Source: Halomonas elongata DSM 2581
GTDB lineage: Bacteria; Pseudomonadota; Gammaproteobacteria; Pseudomonadales; Halomonadaceae
Direction of reading: 5' to 3'
Assembly: GCF_000196875.2 (NCBI RefSeq)
Contig: NC_014532.2
Span: forward strand, 806,001-870,000
Length of the DNA stretch: 64,000 bases
Shown: piece after piece, positions 8,110 through 16,576 of the stretch
How the letters are laid out: each line of letters begins with the position of its first letter
Position numbering within the stretch: position 1 is the first letter of the stretch
Notes under the pieces: generated by a model
Seen by the model: the letters and a program-made list of their open reading frames with translations, nothing else
Database searches by the model: none
What the model was told of the DNA's origin: nothing
Translations under genes and position numbers: made by a program

Positions 8110-9198
8110 ATGCGAGTCGAAGCACGCAAGGAACGCTTCTGGTCACGGCTGGTTACCCCCATTCTCTGGCCGGTACTGATCGCCCAGCTGCTGCTGCTGG
8201 CGGTGGGCCTGATCTACTGGTGGCTGATGCCATCCCAGTCCTCCTGGAGCATGGCCTTCTGGCTGCTGCTGGCACTGCTGCTGGGAGGCGGTCTCAATGT
8301 GGCCGTCTTCCTGATGCTGTTGAAACAGCGTCTGCGTCGCTGCGAGCACGACATCGAGACGCGTCTCGCCAACCTGGCCGATTGCCTGGTGCGCCATGCC
8401 GATTCCACCGTCGTGCCCCACGATACGTCGCGTTCGCCGGTGACGCGACTCGATGACATGGTGGCGGCCGTCGAGGGGCTGATCGAGCAGTGGCAGCAGG
8501 ACATGACCCGGACTCGCCAGTCGGAGCGTCACCTGGCCGAAGAACTGCAGTCGCAGCGCGGCCGGGTGGAGCGCCTGGAGGCCGAACGTGAGCGAGCCAG
8601 GGAGGCCTCGCGACTCAAGTCCGATTATCTTGCCCATTTGCAACAGACGTTGATGCCATCCTTGACGGCGCTGGAGGAGACGCTGGACGACGGCGCCCGG
8701 CGCTCGGAGGCCGTCGAGACCTTGCGTGAACAATTGGCCGATGCCCTGGCGTTGCTGGAAACGCTCGATGAGTCGCCTTCCCCTCAGGGCGAGGCGAGTG
8801 CCCGGGTGCTGATCGTCGATGATGGACCGGTCAATCTGATGCTGGCGCGGCAGGTGCTGGAGCGCCAGGGGCTCGAGGTCGTCACCGCGTCGAGCGGGGC
8901 GGAGGCCCTGCAGCGGCTGGGAGAGATGTCGGTCGACCTGATCTTCATGGATATCTTCATGGCCGACATGGATGGCGTCGAGACATGCCGTCTCTGGCGT
9001 GAAAGGGAAGCCGCAATGCCGGAACGCTCGCGCAGCGTGGTGGTGGCGTTGACCGCCAATACCGGAGAGGCCGACCGTCAGCGTTTCGAACAGGCCGGGA
9101 TGGACGACTATCTGGCCAAGCCCTATCGCCCGCAGGACCTGCTGGAAACCGTACGCCACTGGCTGCCCGGCGCACTGGCGGAAGATGGGGATCGGTAG
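8110..9198 (+). CDS. Membrane-anchored response regulator with degenerate histidine-kinase dimerisation region
   Basis: About 362 residues. Two membrane helices (about residues 14-36 and 46-68) and a coiled coil (about 130-170) precede a HisKA-like segment, RLKSDYLAHLQQTLMPSL. In it the usual phospho-histidine position is a glutamine (Gln179), and no HATPase domain follows. The C-terminal half is a normal receiver domain: VLIVDDGPVN, phospho-acceptor Asp281 in LIFMDIFMADMDG, ALTAN, and the lysine of YLAKPYRP. It looks like a BarA/GacS-type hybrid kinase that has lost catalysis. The ATG at 8110 is 6 bases after AGGG; an ATG at 8104 is too close to it. The stop overlaps the next gene's GTG. Confidence 0.82.
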   Translation: MRVEARKERFWSRLVTPILWPVLIAQLLLLAVGLIYWWLMPSQSSWSMAFWLLLALLLGGGLNVAVFLMLLKQRLRRCEHDIETRLANLADCLVRHADSTVVPHDTSRSPVTRLDDMVAAVEGLIEQWQQDMTRTRQSERHLAEELQSQRGRVERLEAERERAREASRLKSDYLAHLQQTLMPSLTALEETLDDGARRSEAVETLREQLADALALLETLDESPSPQGEASARVLIVDDGPVNLMLARQVLERQGLEVVTASSGAEALQRLGEMSVDLIFMDIFMADMDGVETCRLWREREAAMPERSRSVVVALTANTGEADRQRFEQAGMDDYLAKPYRPQDLLETVRHWLPGALAEDGDR

Positions 9199-9992
9199 TG
9201 AGCATCCTGGCATTGTGGCTTGGCTATCTGGCGCTGGGCGGTATCGCGGGCACGCTGGCGGGACTGTTCGGTATCGGCGGGGGGCTGATCATCGTGCCGG
9301 CCCTGGTGTTCGCCTTCGACCTGCAGGGCGTGGCGCCCGAGGTCAGCATGCATCTCGCGGTGGGAACCTCTCTGGCGACCATCGTGGTGACCGGGGCCTC
9401 CTCGGCCTGGGGGCATTATCGGCGGGGGAGCGTGCATTGGGCATGGTTCCTGGCCTTGTTGCCCGGTCTGATGCTGGGTGCCATTGCCGGCGTGTTCGTG
9501 GCCGGCAATCTGTCGGGCGGTCTGCTCGGCATGTTGTTCGGCATCTTCATGCTGCTGGTGGCGGCCCGGATGCTGCTGGGCCTGCGTCCCAGGCCCGGTG
9601 GCCTGGCGCCCGGGCGGAGTGCCATGATGCTGGCCGGCGGCGTGATCGGTGCGGTATCGGCGCTTTTCGGTATCGGCGGGGGAACCTTGAGCGTGCCCTG
9701 GCTGTCTCGAAGCGGGGCGACGATGACCCAGGCGGTAGGGACGTCCTCTGTCTGTGGGCTGCCGATCGCCCTGTTCGGCACGGCGACGTTCATCGTCGTG
9801 GGCTGGCAGGCCCCGGGATTGCCACCGGGGGCGCTCGGTTATGTCATGTGGCCAGCTTTTCTCGGCATCGTGCTGGCGAGTGTGCCCTGCGCGCGTCTCG
9901 GCGTCTGGCTGGCGCATCGTCTGCCCGCCCGGCTGCTGCGCCTGGCCTTTGCCGTCCTGTTGACGGGGGTCGGGTTGAAGTTTCTTTTATAG
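9198..9992 (+). CDS. TSUP (TauE/SafE) family sulfite/anion exporter-like permease
   Basis: A 264-residue polytopic inner-membrane protein with about eight helices. It has the internal repeat typical of the TauE/SafE (formerly DUF81) family: GxxxGxxxGLFGIGGGLIIVPAL near residue 20, echoed by GVIGAVSALFGIGGGTLSVP near residue 150. Family members move sulfite, sulfonates or other small anions; the substrate here is unknown. GTG start at 9198 overlaps the preceding stop (TAGTG), so the two are co-translated. The stop TAG lies at the first heptad of repeat element B. The Pseudomonas homologue also sits beside lgt (PA0340). Confidence 0.9.
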   Translation: MSILALWLGYLALGGIAGTLAGLFGIGGGLIIVPALVFAFDLQGVAPEVSMHLAVGTSLATIVVTGASSAWGHYRRGSVHWAWFLALLPGLMLGAIAGVFVAGNLSGGLLGMLFGIFMLLVAARMLLGLRPRPGGLAPGRSAMMLAGGVIGAVSALFGIGGGTLSVPWLSRSGATMTQAVGTSSVCGLPIALFGTATFIVVGWQAPGLPPGALGYVMWPAFLGIVLASVPCARLGVWLAHRLPARLLRLAFAVLLTGVGLKFLL

Positions 9993-10080
9993 CTATAAGT
10001 CATAAGCTGTAAGTTTTAAGAAACCCCTTTCCGTTGGCCTGCTTGGTGGCAGCATTCCGGCTTACGGCTTCTGTCTCCCG
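9990..10080. repeat. Heptad inverted-repeat element B (after TSUP gene)
   Basis: The left arm is phased by 7 from 9992: GCTATAA, GTCATAA, GCTGTAA, GTTTTAA, then GAAACCCC. The core of about 35 bases includes GGTGGCAGCATTCC. The right arm (10055-10078) has GGCTTACGGCTTCTG. The left arm starts in the TSUP stop codon. Confidence 0.65.
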
Positions 10081-10106
10081 TCTTTCTCTTTTTTTCCGAG
10101 GATTCC

Positions 10107-10886
10107 ATGCTGACTTATCCCTCCATCGACCCCGTTGCTGTTTCCCTGGGGCCTTTCCAGGTGCATTGGTATGGCCTGATGTACGTGATCGGTTTCATCG
10201 CGGCCTGGTGGCTGGGGAGGCAGCGCGCCGAGCGCATCGGACTGACGCGAGACGATGTGGGGGATCTGTTGTTCTATGGCGCGCTCGGGGTGGTGCTGGG
10301 CGGTCGCCTGGGCTATGCGCTCTTCTACGGTTTGGACCAATGGCTGGCCGATCCGCTCTGGATTCTGCGTGTCTGGGATGGCGGCATGAGCTTCCATGGC
10401 GGGTTGCTCGGTGTGCTGCTGGCATCCTGGATCTTTGCTCGTCGCAAGGGGCTGGCCTTCTTCACATTGACCGATTTCGTCGCCCCTCTGGTGCCCATCG
10501 GCCTGGGAGCCGGGCGTATCGGCAACTTCATCAACCATGAACTGCCCGGTCGCCTGACCGATCTGCCCTGGGGCATGCCCTTTCCGGGAATGGGCCCCGA
10601 GCCGCGTCATCCTTCGTCGCTCTACGAGGCGCTGCTGGAAGGGCTGGTGCTGTTCGTCGTGATGTGGTGGGTATCGGCCCAACCACGCCGGCGTGGCTTT
10701 GTGTCGGGGCTCTTTCTGGTGCTCTACGGCGTGTTCCGTTTCGCGGTCGAGTTCGTGCGGCGCCCGGACCCACAGCTTGGCTTCATCGCCTTCGACTGGC
10801 TGACCATGGGCATGCTGCTGTCGCTGCCGATGATACTCGCGGGCCTGCTGCTGATGGGATGGTCGCGTCGCCAGCCGACGCCTTGA
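10107..10886 (+). CDS. lgt: Prolipoprotein diacylglyceryl transferase
   Basis: A 259-residue integral inner-membrane enzyme that transfers diacylglycerol from phosphatidylglycerol to the lipobox cysteine, the first step of lipoprotein maturation. About seven helices are seen. Diagnostic motifs are [36 protein letters not shown] (catalytic histidine) and the Lgt signature [18 protein letters not shown], then [13 protein letters not shown]. The TTTTTTTCCGAGGATTCC stretch upstream gives a moderate ribosome site. It is followed by thyA-folA, the usual neighbours in pseudomonads. Confidence 0.97.
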   Translation: MLTYPSIDPVAVSLGPFQVHWYGLMYVIGFIAAWWLGRQRAERIGLTRDDVGDLLFYGALGVVLGGRLGYALFYGLDQWLADPLWILRVWDGGMSFHGGLLGVLLASWIFARRKGLAFFTLTDFVAPLVPIGLGAGRIGNFINHELPGRLTDLPWGMPFPGMGPEPRHPSSLYEALLEGLVLFVVMWWVSAQPRRRGFVSGLFLVLYGVFRFAVEFVRRPDPQLGFIAFDWLTMGMLLSLPMILAGLLLMGWSRRQPTP

Positions 10887-10887
10887 A

Positions 10888-10930
10888 CCGGGCTTCGCCC
10901 GGAGCTGTAAGCTTTAAGCTGGAAGCAACC
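10888..10930. repeat. Heptad element C, left part, with stop-proximal hairpin (after lgt)
   Basis: A small hairpin CCGGGC-TTC-GCCCGG (10888-10902) follows the lgt stop. Then come heptads GCTGTAA (10904), GCTTTAA (10911) and GCTGGAA (10918), and the junction GCAACCCC. A possible right arm, CTTCCGGCTTACGAC, appears only at 11128-11142, so this copy is either incomplete or split by the intervening structured DNA. Confidence 0.6.
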
Positions 10931-10931
10931 C

Positions 10932-11030
10932 CTTGACCCCATGACGCTGGAATTCATGCTCAGGTTTAAGCCTGACGAGGGGTGTCGGGGTCAAGCCGAA
11001 GAGGAGGTCCGACGCCAGGAAGGGCGTCGG
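10932..11030. other. Nested stem-loops between lgt and thyA
   Basis: CTTGACCCC (10932-10940) pairs with GGGGTCAAG (10987-10995), enclosing TCAGG/CCTGA (10960-10975). A further hairpin, CCGACGCC/GGCGTCGG, lies at 11009-11030. No ORF or known RNA family was recognised in this 277-base gap; the remaining stretch 11031-11163 shows nothing clear besides thyA upstream sequence. Confidence 0.45.
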
Positions 11031-11163
11031 TAGCGTACAGGTAGGTATTTACAGCGCCTCCTCGGAGGCTTGTCGACGATTTGGCCCGAGTGATACCCGC
11101 ATCTGCGATAGCCTTGGGTTCATACTGTCTTCCGGCTTACGACGACGTTGGCCTCTGTGTAGA

Positions 11164-12014
<851 letters not shown>

Positions 12015-12018
<4 letters not shown>

Positions 12019-12554
12019 TCGATACGACCCTGGTGCCGGTGGCGATGATCGCCGCCATGTCGAGCAATCGGGTGATCGGCGTTGACAACCAGTTGCCCTG
12101 GTACCTGCCCGAGGATCTCAAGTTCTTCAAGCACATGACCCAGGCCAAGCCGCTGGTGATGGGGCGCAAGACCTTCGAATCGATCGGCCGGCCGTTACCC
12201 GGCCGGCTCAATATCGTGGTCACTCGAGATACTGGCTTTCAGCCCGAGGGCGTGAAGGTCTGCCATGATCTGGCTTCGGCACTGACACTGGCGGATCAGC
12301 AGGCGACCATCGATGGGGTCGACGAGATCATGGTGATGGGCGGTGCCCAGATCTATGCCCAGGCGCTGGCGCATGCCAGTCGGCTCTATCTCACCGAGGT
12401 GGCGGTCGAGCTGGACGGCGACGCGCATTTCCCGGCACTGGACATGGCGGAATGGGAGGAACTGCAGCGTGTGCCCGGCTCGCCCGGCGAAGGGCAGCCG
12501 GCCTATGATTTCGTGTCGTATCGACGTCGGGGTTTGCCAGAGACAGACGACTGA
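12015..12554 (+). CDS. folA: Dihydrofolate reductase
   Basis: A 179-residue NADPH-dependent enzyme that regenerates tetrahydrofolate from the dihydrofolate made by ThyA. Motifs are [29 protein letters not shown] (active-site Asp in PEDL), [17 protein letters not shown] for NADPH, and [14 protein letters not shown]. Its ATG overlaps the thyA stop, so translation is coupled. Slightly longer than E. coli FolA (159), mainly at both termini. Confidence 0.96.
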
Positions 12555-12634
12555 CACAGACTGTCAGGATGACGCCGGCGCGCCGCTTGCCGTCGCCCGG
12601 CGTTTTCGGGAAGGCGCACTTGGAGGATCAGGAC

Positions 12635-13702
12635 TTGATCGAGGAACGCTCAACGCGCCTGATGGTGGCGCTAGAGGGGCGCGCCGAGACCTTGCTGGAA
12701 GCGCTGCGGGAGGCTCGCGTTCAGCGAGAGGCGATGTCCTCAAGGCTCGACGAGCTGGAACGTCAGCGGCAGTCGCTGGAGGCGCGCAACGCCGAACTGG
12801 CGGCCGAGGCCCGGGAAGGTGGCGCCGAGCGCGAGTCGTTGGAACGGCGCGTGGCAGAACTGGAGCGACGCCTGGCCGACGCCGAGGCATCCTGCCTGGA
12901 ACTGCTCGAGGAGAACCGCGAACTCGACGAACAGAATCGCGAGCTCGAGGCCCATAACCGCCATCTGAGGGAAGATCGCGAGGTGCCGGCCGAAGGGGAG
13001 ACCGCTTCGGTCTTCTCGCGGCGCGGGCGGCCCGCGCAGGGGCTTTCGGCTCTGATCGGGCATCGTCATCGGGACAGCGAAACGCCGGCTGACGAGCCCG
13101 CTTCAGGGGAGTCCCCGGCGACCGGGCCCGCCGAGGCGACACCGGCCGCTGATACGGCGGAAGCGTCGGGGCGGCAGGACGAGTTGCCGAGCATTGACGA
13201 GGCGCCATCTCCCCAGGCGCTGCTCGAGCAGTGGTACCAACGTTACCCGAATGCCTTCTTCAAGGGGCACACGCGGCCGCTCCAGGTCGGGATCCACGAG
13301 GCGCTCGCCGAGCACGAGCCCTGGCCCGAAAAGCTGGTGCGGCGTGCGCTCGCCTGCTACGTGAACCTGCCACGTTATCTCAAGGCCGTGCGCGAGGGTG
13401 CCGAGCGCATCGACCTGAACGGCGCGCCCGCAGGGGAAGTCGACGCGGGTGCTGCCGAACATGCCCGCAAGAAACTCGATCGGCTGCAGTCCGGGCGTCG
13501 CAAGGGCGCGAAGCCTGCCCGTCGCAGACCACCTGCGAAAGGGCCGCGTGGCGAGGATGCAGCAAGCGACGCTCGGCAGGAGGAACGGAGTCAGCAGGTA
13601 TCGGCCCCGCAAAAGGAGGCCGGCGGACGTGACGACGAGCCCGCCGATAGTCGCCTGCAGCGCAAGCTGGGGGAGCTGGTGGCGCGTCATAACCCGCGTT
13701 GA
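12635..13702 (+). CDS. ProQ/FinO-domain RNA-binding protein with N-terminal coiled coil
   Basis: About 355 residues. The first ~120 are an almost continuous Arg/Glu/Leu-rich coiled coil (for example ERRVAELERRLADAE). Then come a flexible acidic/Pro linker and, around residues 190-275, a ProQ/FinO domain: LEQWYQRYPNAFFK, RPLQVGIHEAL, LVRRALACYVNLPRYLKAV, GAERIDLNG. A basic, Lys/Arg-rich tail follows. ProQ-domain proteins bind structured sRNAs and mRNA 3' ends. The coiled coil suggests oligomers, which ordinary ProQ lacks. The TTG at 12635 has GGAGG 8 bases upstream; the ATG at 12569 has no usable ribosome site, and the ATG at 12662 is another option. Follows folA by 80 bases. Confidence 0.8.
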   Translation: MIEERSTRLMVALEGRAETLLEALREARVQREAMSSRLDELERQRQSLEARNAELAAEAREGGAERESLERRVAELERRLADAEASCLELLEENRELDEQNRELEAHNRHLREDREVPAEGETASVFSRRGRPAQGLSALIGHRHRDSETPADEPASGESPATGPAEATPAADTAEASGRQDELPSIDEAPSPQALLEQWYQRYPNAFFKGHTRPLQVGIHEALAEHEPWPEKLVRRALACYVNLPRYLKAVREGAERIDLNGAPAGEVDAGAAEHARKKLDRLQSGRRKGAKPARRRPPAKGPRGEDAASDARQEERSQQVSAPQKEAGGRDDEPADSRLQRKLGELVARHNPR

Positions 13703-13906
13703 GTGCGTGCATGAGGCTTATTTCACCTTTCGATTGACTTGAAAGCGTCATATCAGCGGTGCATGATGAGCCGGACCATGCCGATGGGGCGAACCGCAAG
13801 GGCAGTCCCGGTAGCGACGGCAGGCCCGTCGAGACGGTGTCCGGCTGTCATCATGGGGCAAGGTGCGGTAACTTGGCTGCGCAATGAAGGAAAACAGTGT
13901 TTTTTC

Positions 13907-13936
13907 TTGTTGCGCTATCGAGATTCCCGGTATAGA
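13907..13936 (+). promoter_or_regulatory. Candidate porin promoter
   Basis: TTGTTG (13907-13912) and TATAGA (13931-13936) are 18 bases apart, about 170 bases before the porin start codon. That would give a long leader, as is common for porin mRNAs. The 13703-13906 stretch shows nothing else I can name. Confidence 0.45.
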
Positions 13937-14011
13937 GTTGCCCCTGCGAGCATTGGATTATAACAAGGCTTGGCCGTGGTCTGGCTCACGCTGCCACCTT
14001 CCGGGAGGGAG

Positions 14012-14069
14012 TAGAGCAGCAACGAGGACCGGCACCTGACAGGCAAGCCGGCTGCTAGAGCAGCAACGA
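14012..14069 (+). repeat. Direct 14-base repeat in porin leader
   Basis: TAGAGCAGCAACGA occurs at 14012-14025 and again at 14056-14069, 44 bases start to start (about four helical turns), within the porin 5' untranslated region. It could be a regulator or sRNA target; no known motif was recognised. Confidence 0.55.
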
Positions 14070-14103
14070 TCGAAACAGCAAGCTAGTCATAAGGAAGATT
14101 GCA

Positions 14104-15204
14104 ATGAAAAAGACACTGTTAGCGACTGCCATCGCCGGTGCCATGGCTGCCTCCGGCGCCCAGGCTGCCACCGTCTATAACCAGGACGGCACCAAGCTCG
14201 ACATCTACGGTAACGTCCAGATCGGTTTCCGTAACATCGAGGCCGAGAACGACAACGGCAATATCGAAACTCAGAACGACGTCTTCGATAATGGCTCCAC
14301 CATCGGCTTCGCTGCCGAGCATGTCATCTATGATGGCCTGACCGGCTACATGAAGATCGAATTCGACGACTTCAAAGCCGACGAGATGAAGACGGCCGGT
14401 CGTGATGCCGGTGATACCGCTTATGTCGGCCTGAAGGGCAACTTCGGTGACGTCAAGCTGGGCTCCTACGATACTCTGATGGATGACTGGATCCAGGATC
14501 CCATCACCAACAACGAGTATTTCGACGTCAGCGACACCAGCGGTAGCGGTTCCTCTGTCGTTGCTGTCGGTGGCGAGGTCGAGACCGATCAGCTGACCTA
14601 TGTCTCTCCGTCTTTCAATGGCCTGGAGCTGGCCATCGGCACCCAGTACAAGGGTGACATGGAAGAAGAGAACGTCACCAGCCGTGGTAACGCTTCCGTC
14701 TTCGGTGGCGCCAAGTACACCGCCGGCAACTTCTCCGTGGCCGCCACGTACGACAACCTCGATAACTACGAGGTGACGCAGACTGGCGTGGACAACAAGC
14801 AGGAGTTCGGTGATCGCTATGGCGTGACTGGTCAGTACCAGTGGAACAGCCTGCGCGTCGCGCTCAAGTACGAGCGTTTCGATTCCGATCTCGATAATGT
14901 CGATTCGGTCAACTTCTATGGCCTGGGTGCCCGCTATGGCTACGGCTATGGTGACATCTACGGCGCCTACCAGTACGTCGACGTCGGTGGTGACACCTTC
15001 GGCAATGTCGTTGACGATGCGACCAGCGGCGATTCCCCGAGCGATACCGCTTCGGATCGTGGCGATGACACCTACAACGAGTTCATCATCGGCGGTACCT
15101 ACAACATCTCCGATGCCATGTACACTTGGGTCGAAGCTGCCTTCTACGATCGTGAAGACGACGAAGGCGACGGTGTTGCTGCCGGTGTGACCTACATGTT
15201 CTAA
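14104..15204 (+). CDS. Outer-membrane general porin (OmpC/Gram-negative porin family)
   Basis: A 366-residue trimeric beta-barrel porin for diffusion of small solutes. A signal peptide is cleaved after AQA (residue 21). The mature protein begins ATVYNQDGTKLDIYGNVQIG, the typical first strand, and has many alternating strands, the loop-3 region after GNFGDVKLGSYDTL, and a C-terminal phenylalanine (GVTYMF) for BAM recognition. It is very rich in Asp and Glu with few Lys, as expected for a halophile's surface protein. ATAAGGAAGATTGCA precedes the ATG. It is monocistronic, with its own terminator. Specific substrates cannot be inferred. Confidence 0.93.
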   Translation: MKKTLLATAIAGAMAASGAQAATVYNQDGTKLDIYGNVQIGFRNIEAENDNGNIETQNDVFDNGSTIGFAAEHVIYDGLTGYMKIEFDDFKADEMKTAGRDAGDTAYVGLKGNFGDVKLGSYDTLMDDWIQDPITNNEYFDVSDTSGSGSSVVAVGGEVETDQLTYVSPSFNGLELAIGTQYKGDMEEENVTSRGNASVFGGAKYTAGNFSVAATYDNLDNYEVTQTGVDNKQEFGDRYGVTGQYQWNSLRVALKYERFDSDLDNVDSVNFYGLGARYGYGYGDIYGAYQYVDVGGDTFGNVVDDATSGDSPSDTASDRGDDTYNEFIIGGTYNISDAMYTWVEAAFYDREDDEGDGVAAGVTYMF

Positions 15205-15245
15205 ACCCCGGCTGCAGGGTAACCTGCCCGAAGGGTTGCAAAACG

Positions 15246-15275
15246 AAAGCCGATCCCCCGGGGTCGGCTTTTTTC
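15246..15275 (+). terminator. Intrinsic terminator of the porin gene
   Basis: Stem AAGCCGA/TCGGCTT, extended inside by CCCC/GGGG, followed by six T. It lies about 40 bases after the porin stop. Confidence 0.88.
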
Positions 15276-15304
15276 ATTGGCGAGAATGATGCAAGCGAGG
15301 TTCC

Positions 15305-16348
15305 ATGAAACAGCCGATCGTAACTGCGGGTTTGCTGGCCCTGGGGTTGAGCCTTGTGGCTGTGCCGGTGGTAGCCAGCGAGACGCAGGACAGGTTCCGG
15401 GAATCGGGAAAAGGCATGGATCTGACCGGCTTTTTCCAGGCGGAGACCGATGCCTATAGCCGTAGCTTCCTGTTCGGTGGCGTCAACGAGCACGACTTTA
15501 CCGTGGAACAGGCCGGCACCTATCGGTTCACCAGTGATGTGACCGGAGGGTATTCCAACGACTACCGTATCGCCGCGGTGCTGCTGGACAGCCAGGGTCG
15601 GGAGCTGGCGCGTTCCCAGGCACAGGGGCACAACGGTGGTCTGCAACTCCAGACAGAGCTGGAGCCCGGCGACTATGTGCTGCGCGTCGAGGCTCAGCGC
15701 CCTGGTACCCGAGGCAAGGCCGGTGATGCCTACTCCATCAAGGTGGCGGGGCTGGATGAGCGGGGACAGCGTATCGAGAACGCCGTCGATGATGGCGGTA
15801 ATATTCAGTTCGTCGGCGAGAACCGCAAAGGGGGCAGGTCGGTATTCGTGCGTGGCGACGATGCCGTGGCCACGGTTCGTGCCGGCAATGACGGCGCGGC
15901 GAGCGGTGCCGCGGCAGCGACCGGTGCGGCAGCAGGGGCCGCTGCTGCTGGTGCGCAGGAGCATGACGAAGCGACGCCCGAGACTGCCGAGACACAACAG
16001 GAAGCATCCGAGCAGGAAGGCTTCGAGACCATCGTCACCGATGTGAAGATCCGTGCCCGGGGCGAGGTGCTGACCTTCGATGTCGCCGAGCGCGGCACGA
16101 TTGCCATCACCACTTCCACCTATCCGGCTGGTTTCGAGGATACCTATCGGATCACCCTGGATGTGCTGGATGACTCCGGCCGTGTCGTGGCCGAAGGCGC
16201 CGGGGCAGGCTTCGATGGCGATGTCGACATGCAGACCGTGCTCGAGCCGGGGCGCTATAGCATTCGGGTGCAGGGTCAGAAGTTCGGCTCGGCACATTCC
16301 GGCGTCAACAACTACGAGTTGAAGGTGGAGCAGCTCGACCGGCGCTGA
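15305..16348 (+). CDS. Secreted protein with two homologous beta-sandwich (PPC-like) domains, function unknown
   Basis: A 347-residue protein with a signal peptide of about 25 residues (cleavage after VVA). Two similar domains of ~110 residues (about 45-155 and 235-345) share the pattern DYRI..VLLDSQGREL...LQTELEPGDYVLRVEAQ and TYRITLDVLDDSGRVV...MQTVLEPGRYSIRVQGQ. The LxPGxYxLRV strand resembles bacterial pre-peptidase C-terminal (PPC) or similar Ig-like folds. They are joined by an Ala-rich then Glu-rich linker. No catalytic domain is attached. It is presumably periplasmic or extracellular; role not recognised. It follows the porin terminator directly, so has its own transcript or reads through. 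Confidence 0.7.
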   Translation: MKQPIVTAGLLALGLSLVAVPVVASETQDRFRESGKGMDLTGFFQAETDAYSRSFLFGGVNEHDFTVEQAGTYRFTSDVTGGYSNDYRIAAVLLDSQGRELARSQAQGHNGGLQLQTELEPGDYVLRVEAQRPGTRGKAGDAYSIKVAGLDERGQRIENAVDDGGNIQFVGENRKGGRSVFVRGDDAVATVRAGNDGAASGAAAATGAAAGAAAAGAQEHDEATPETAETQQEASEQEGFETIVTDVKIRARGEVLTFDVAERGTIAITTSTYPAGFEDTYRITLDVLDDSGRVVAEGAGAGFDGDVDMQTVLEPGRYSIRVQGQKFGSAHSGVNNYELKVEQLDRR

Positions 16349-16576
16349 TCGACGGCCAGGGCCCCGGACGGACGTCCACCGGAGTCGTGCATCGGTACTC
16401 CGATCCAGGAACGGGGCCAGGTTTCCCGGTACGTCTTGACTTGGCACTGCATGGGAGAAGGTGACGGCCTGCCGGCCTGATGGGTTGCCAGCCCGTTGGA
16501 CGGCAGGTGGCGAACGATCTGTCATGCTATCTGCCTGGCATGCCCGAGAAGGCCCTTGTCGTTGAGAGGAGGTGAG

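Noticed and set aside
13739..13963. 74-codon open frame upstream of the porin
   Set aside because: No ribosome site, no homology, and it overlaps the likely porin promoter.
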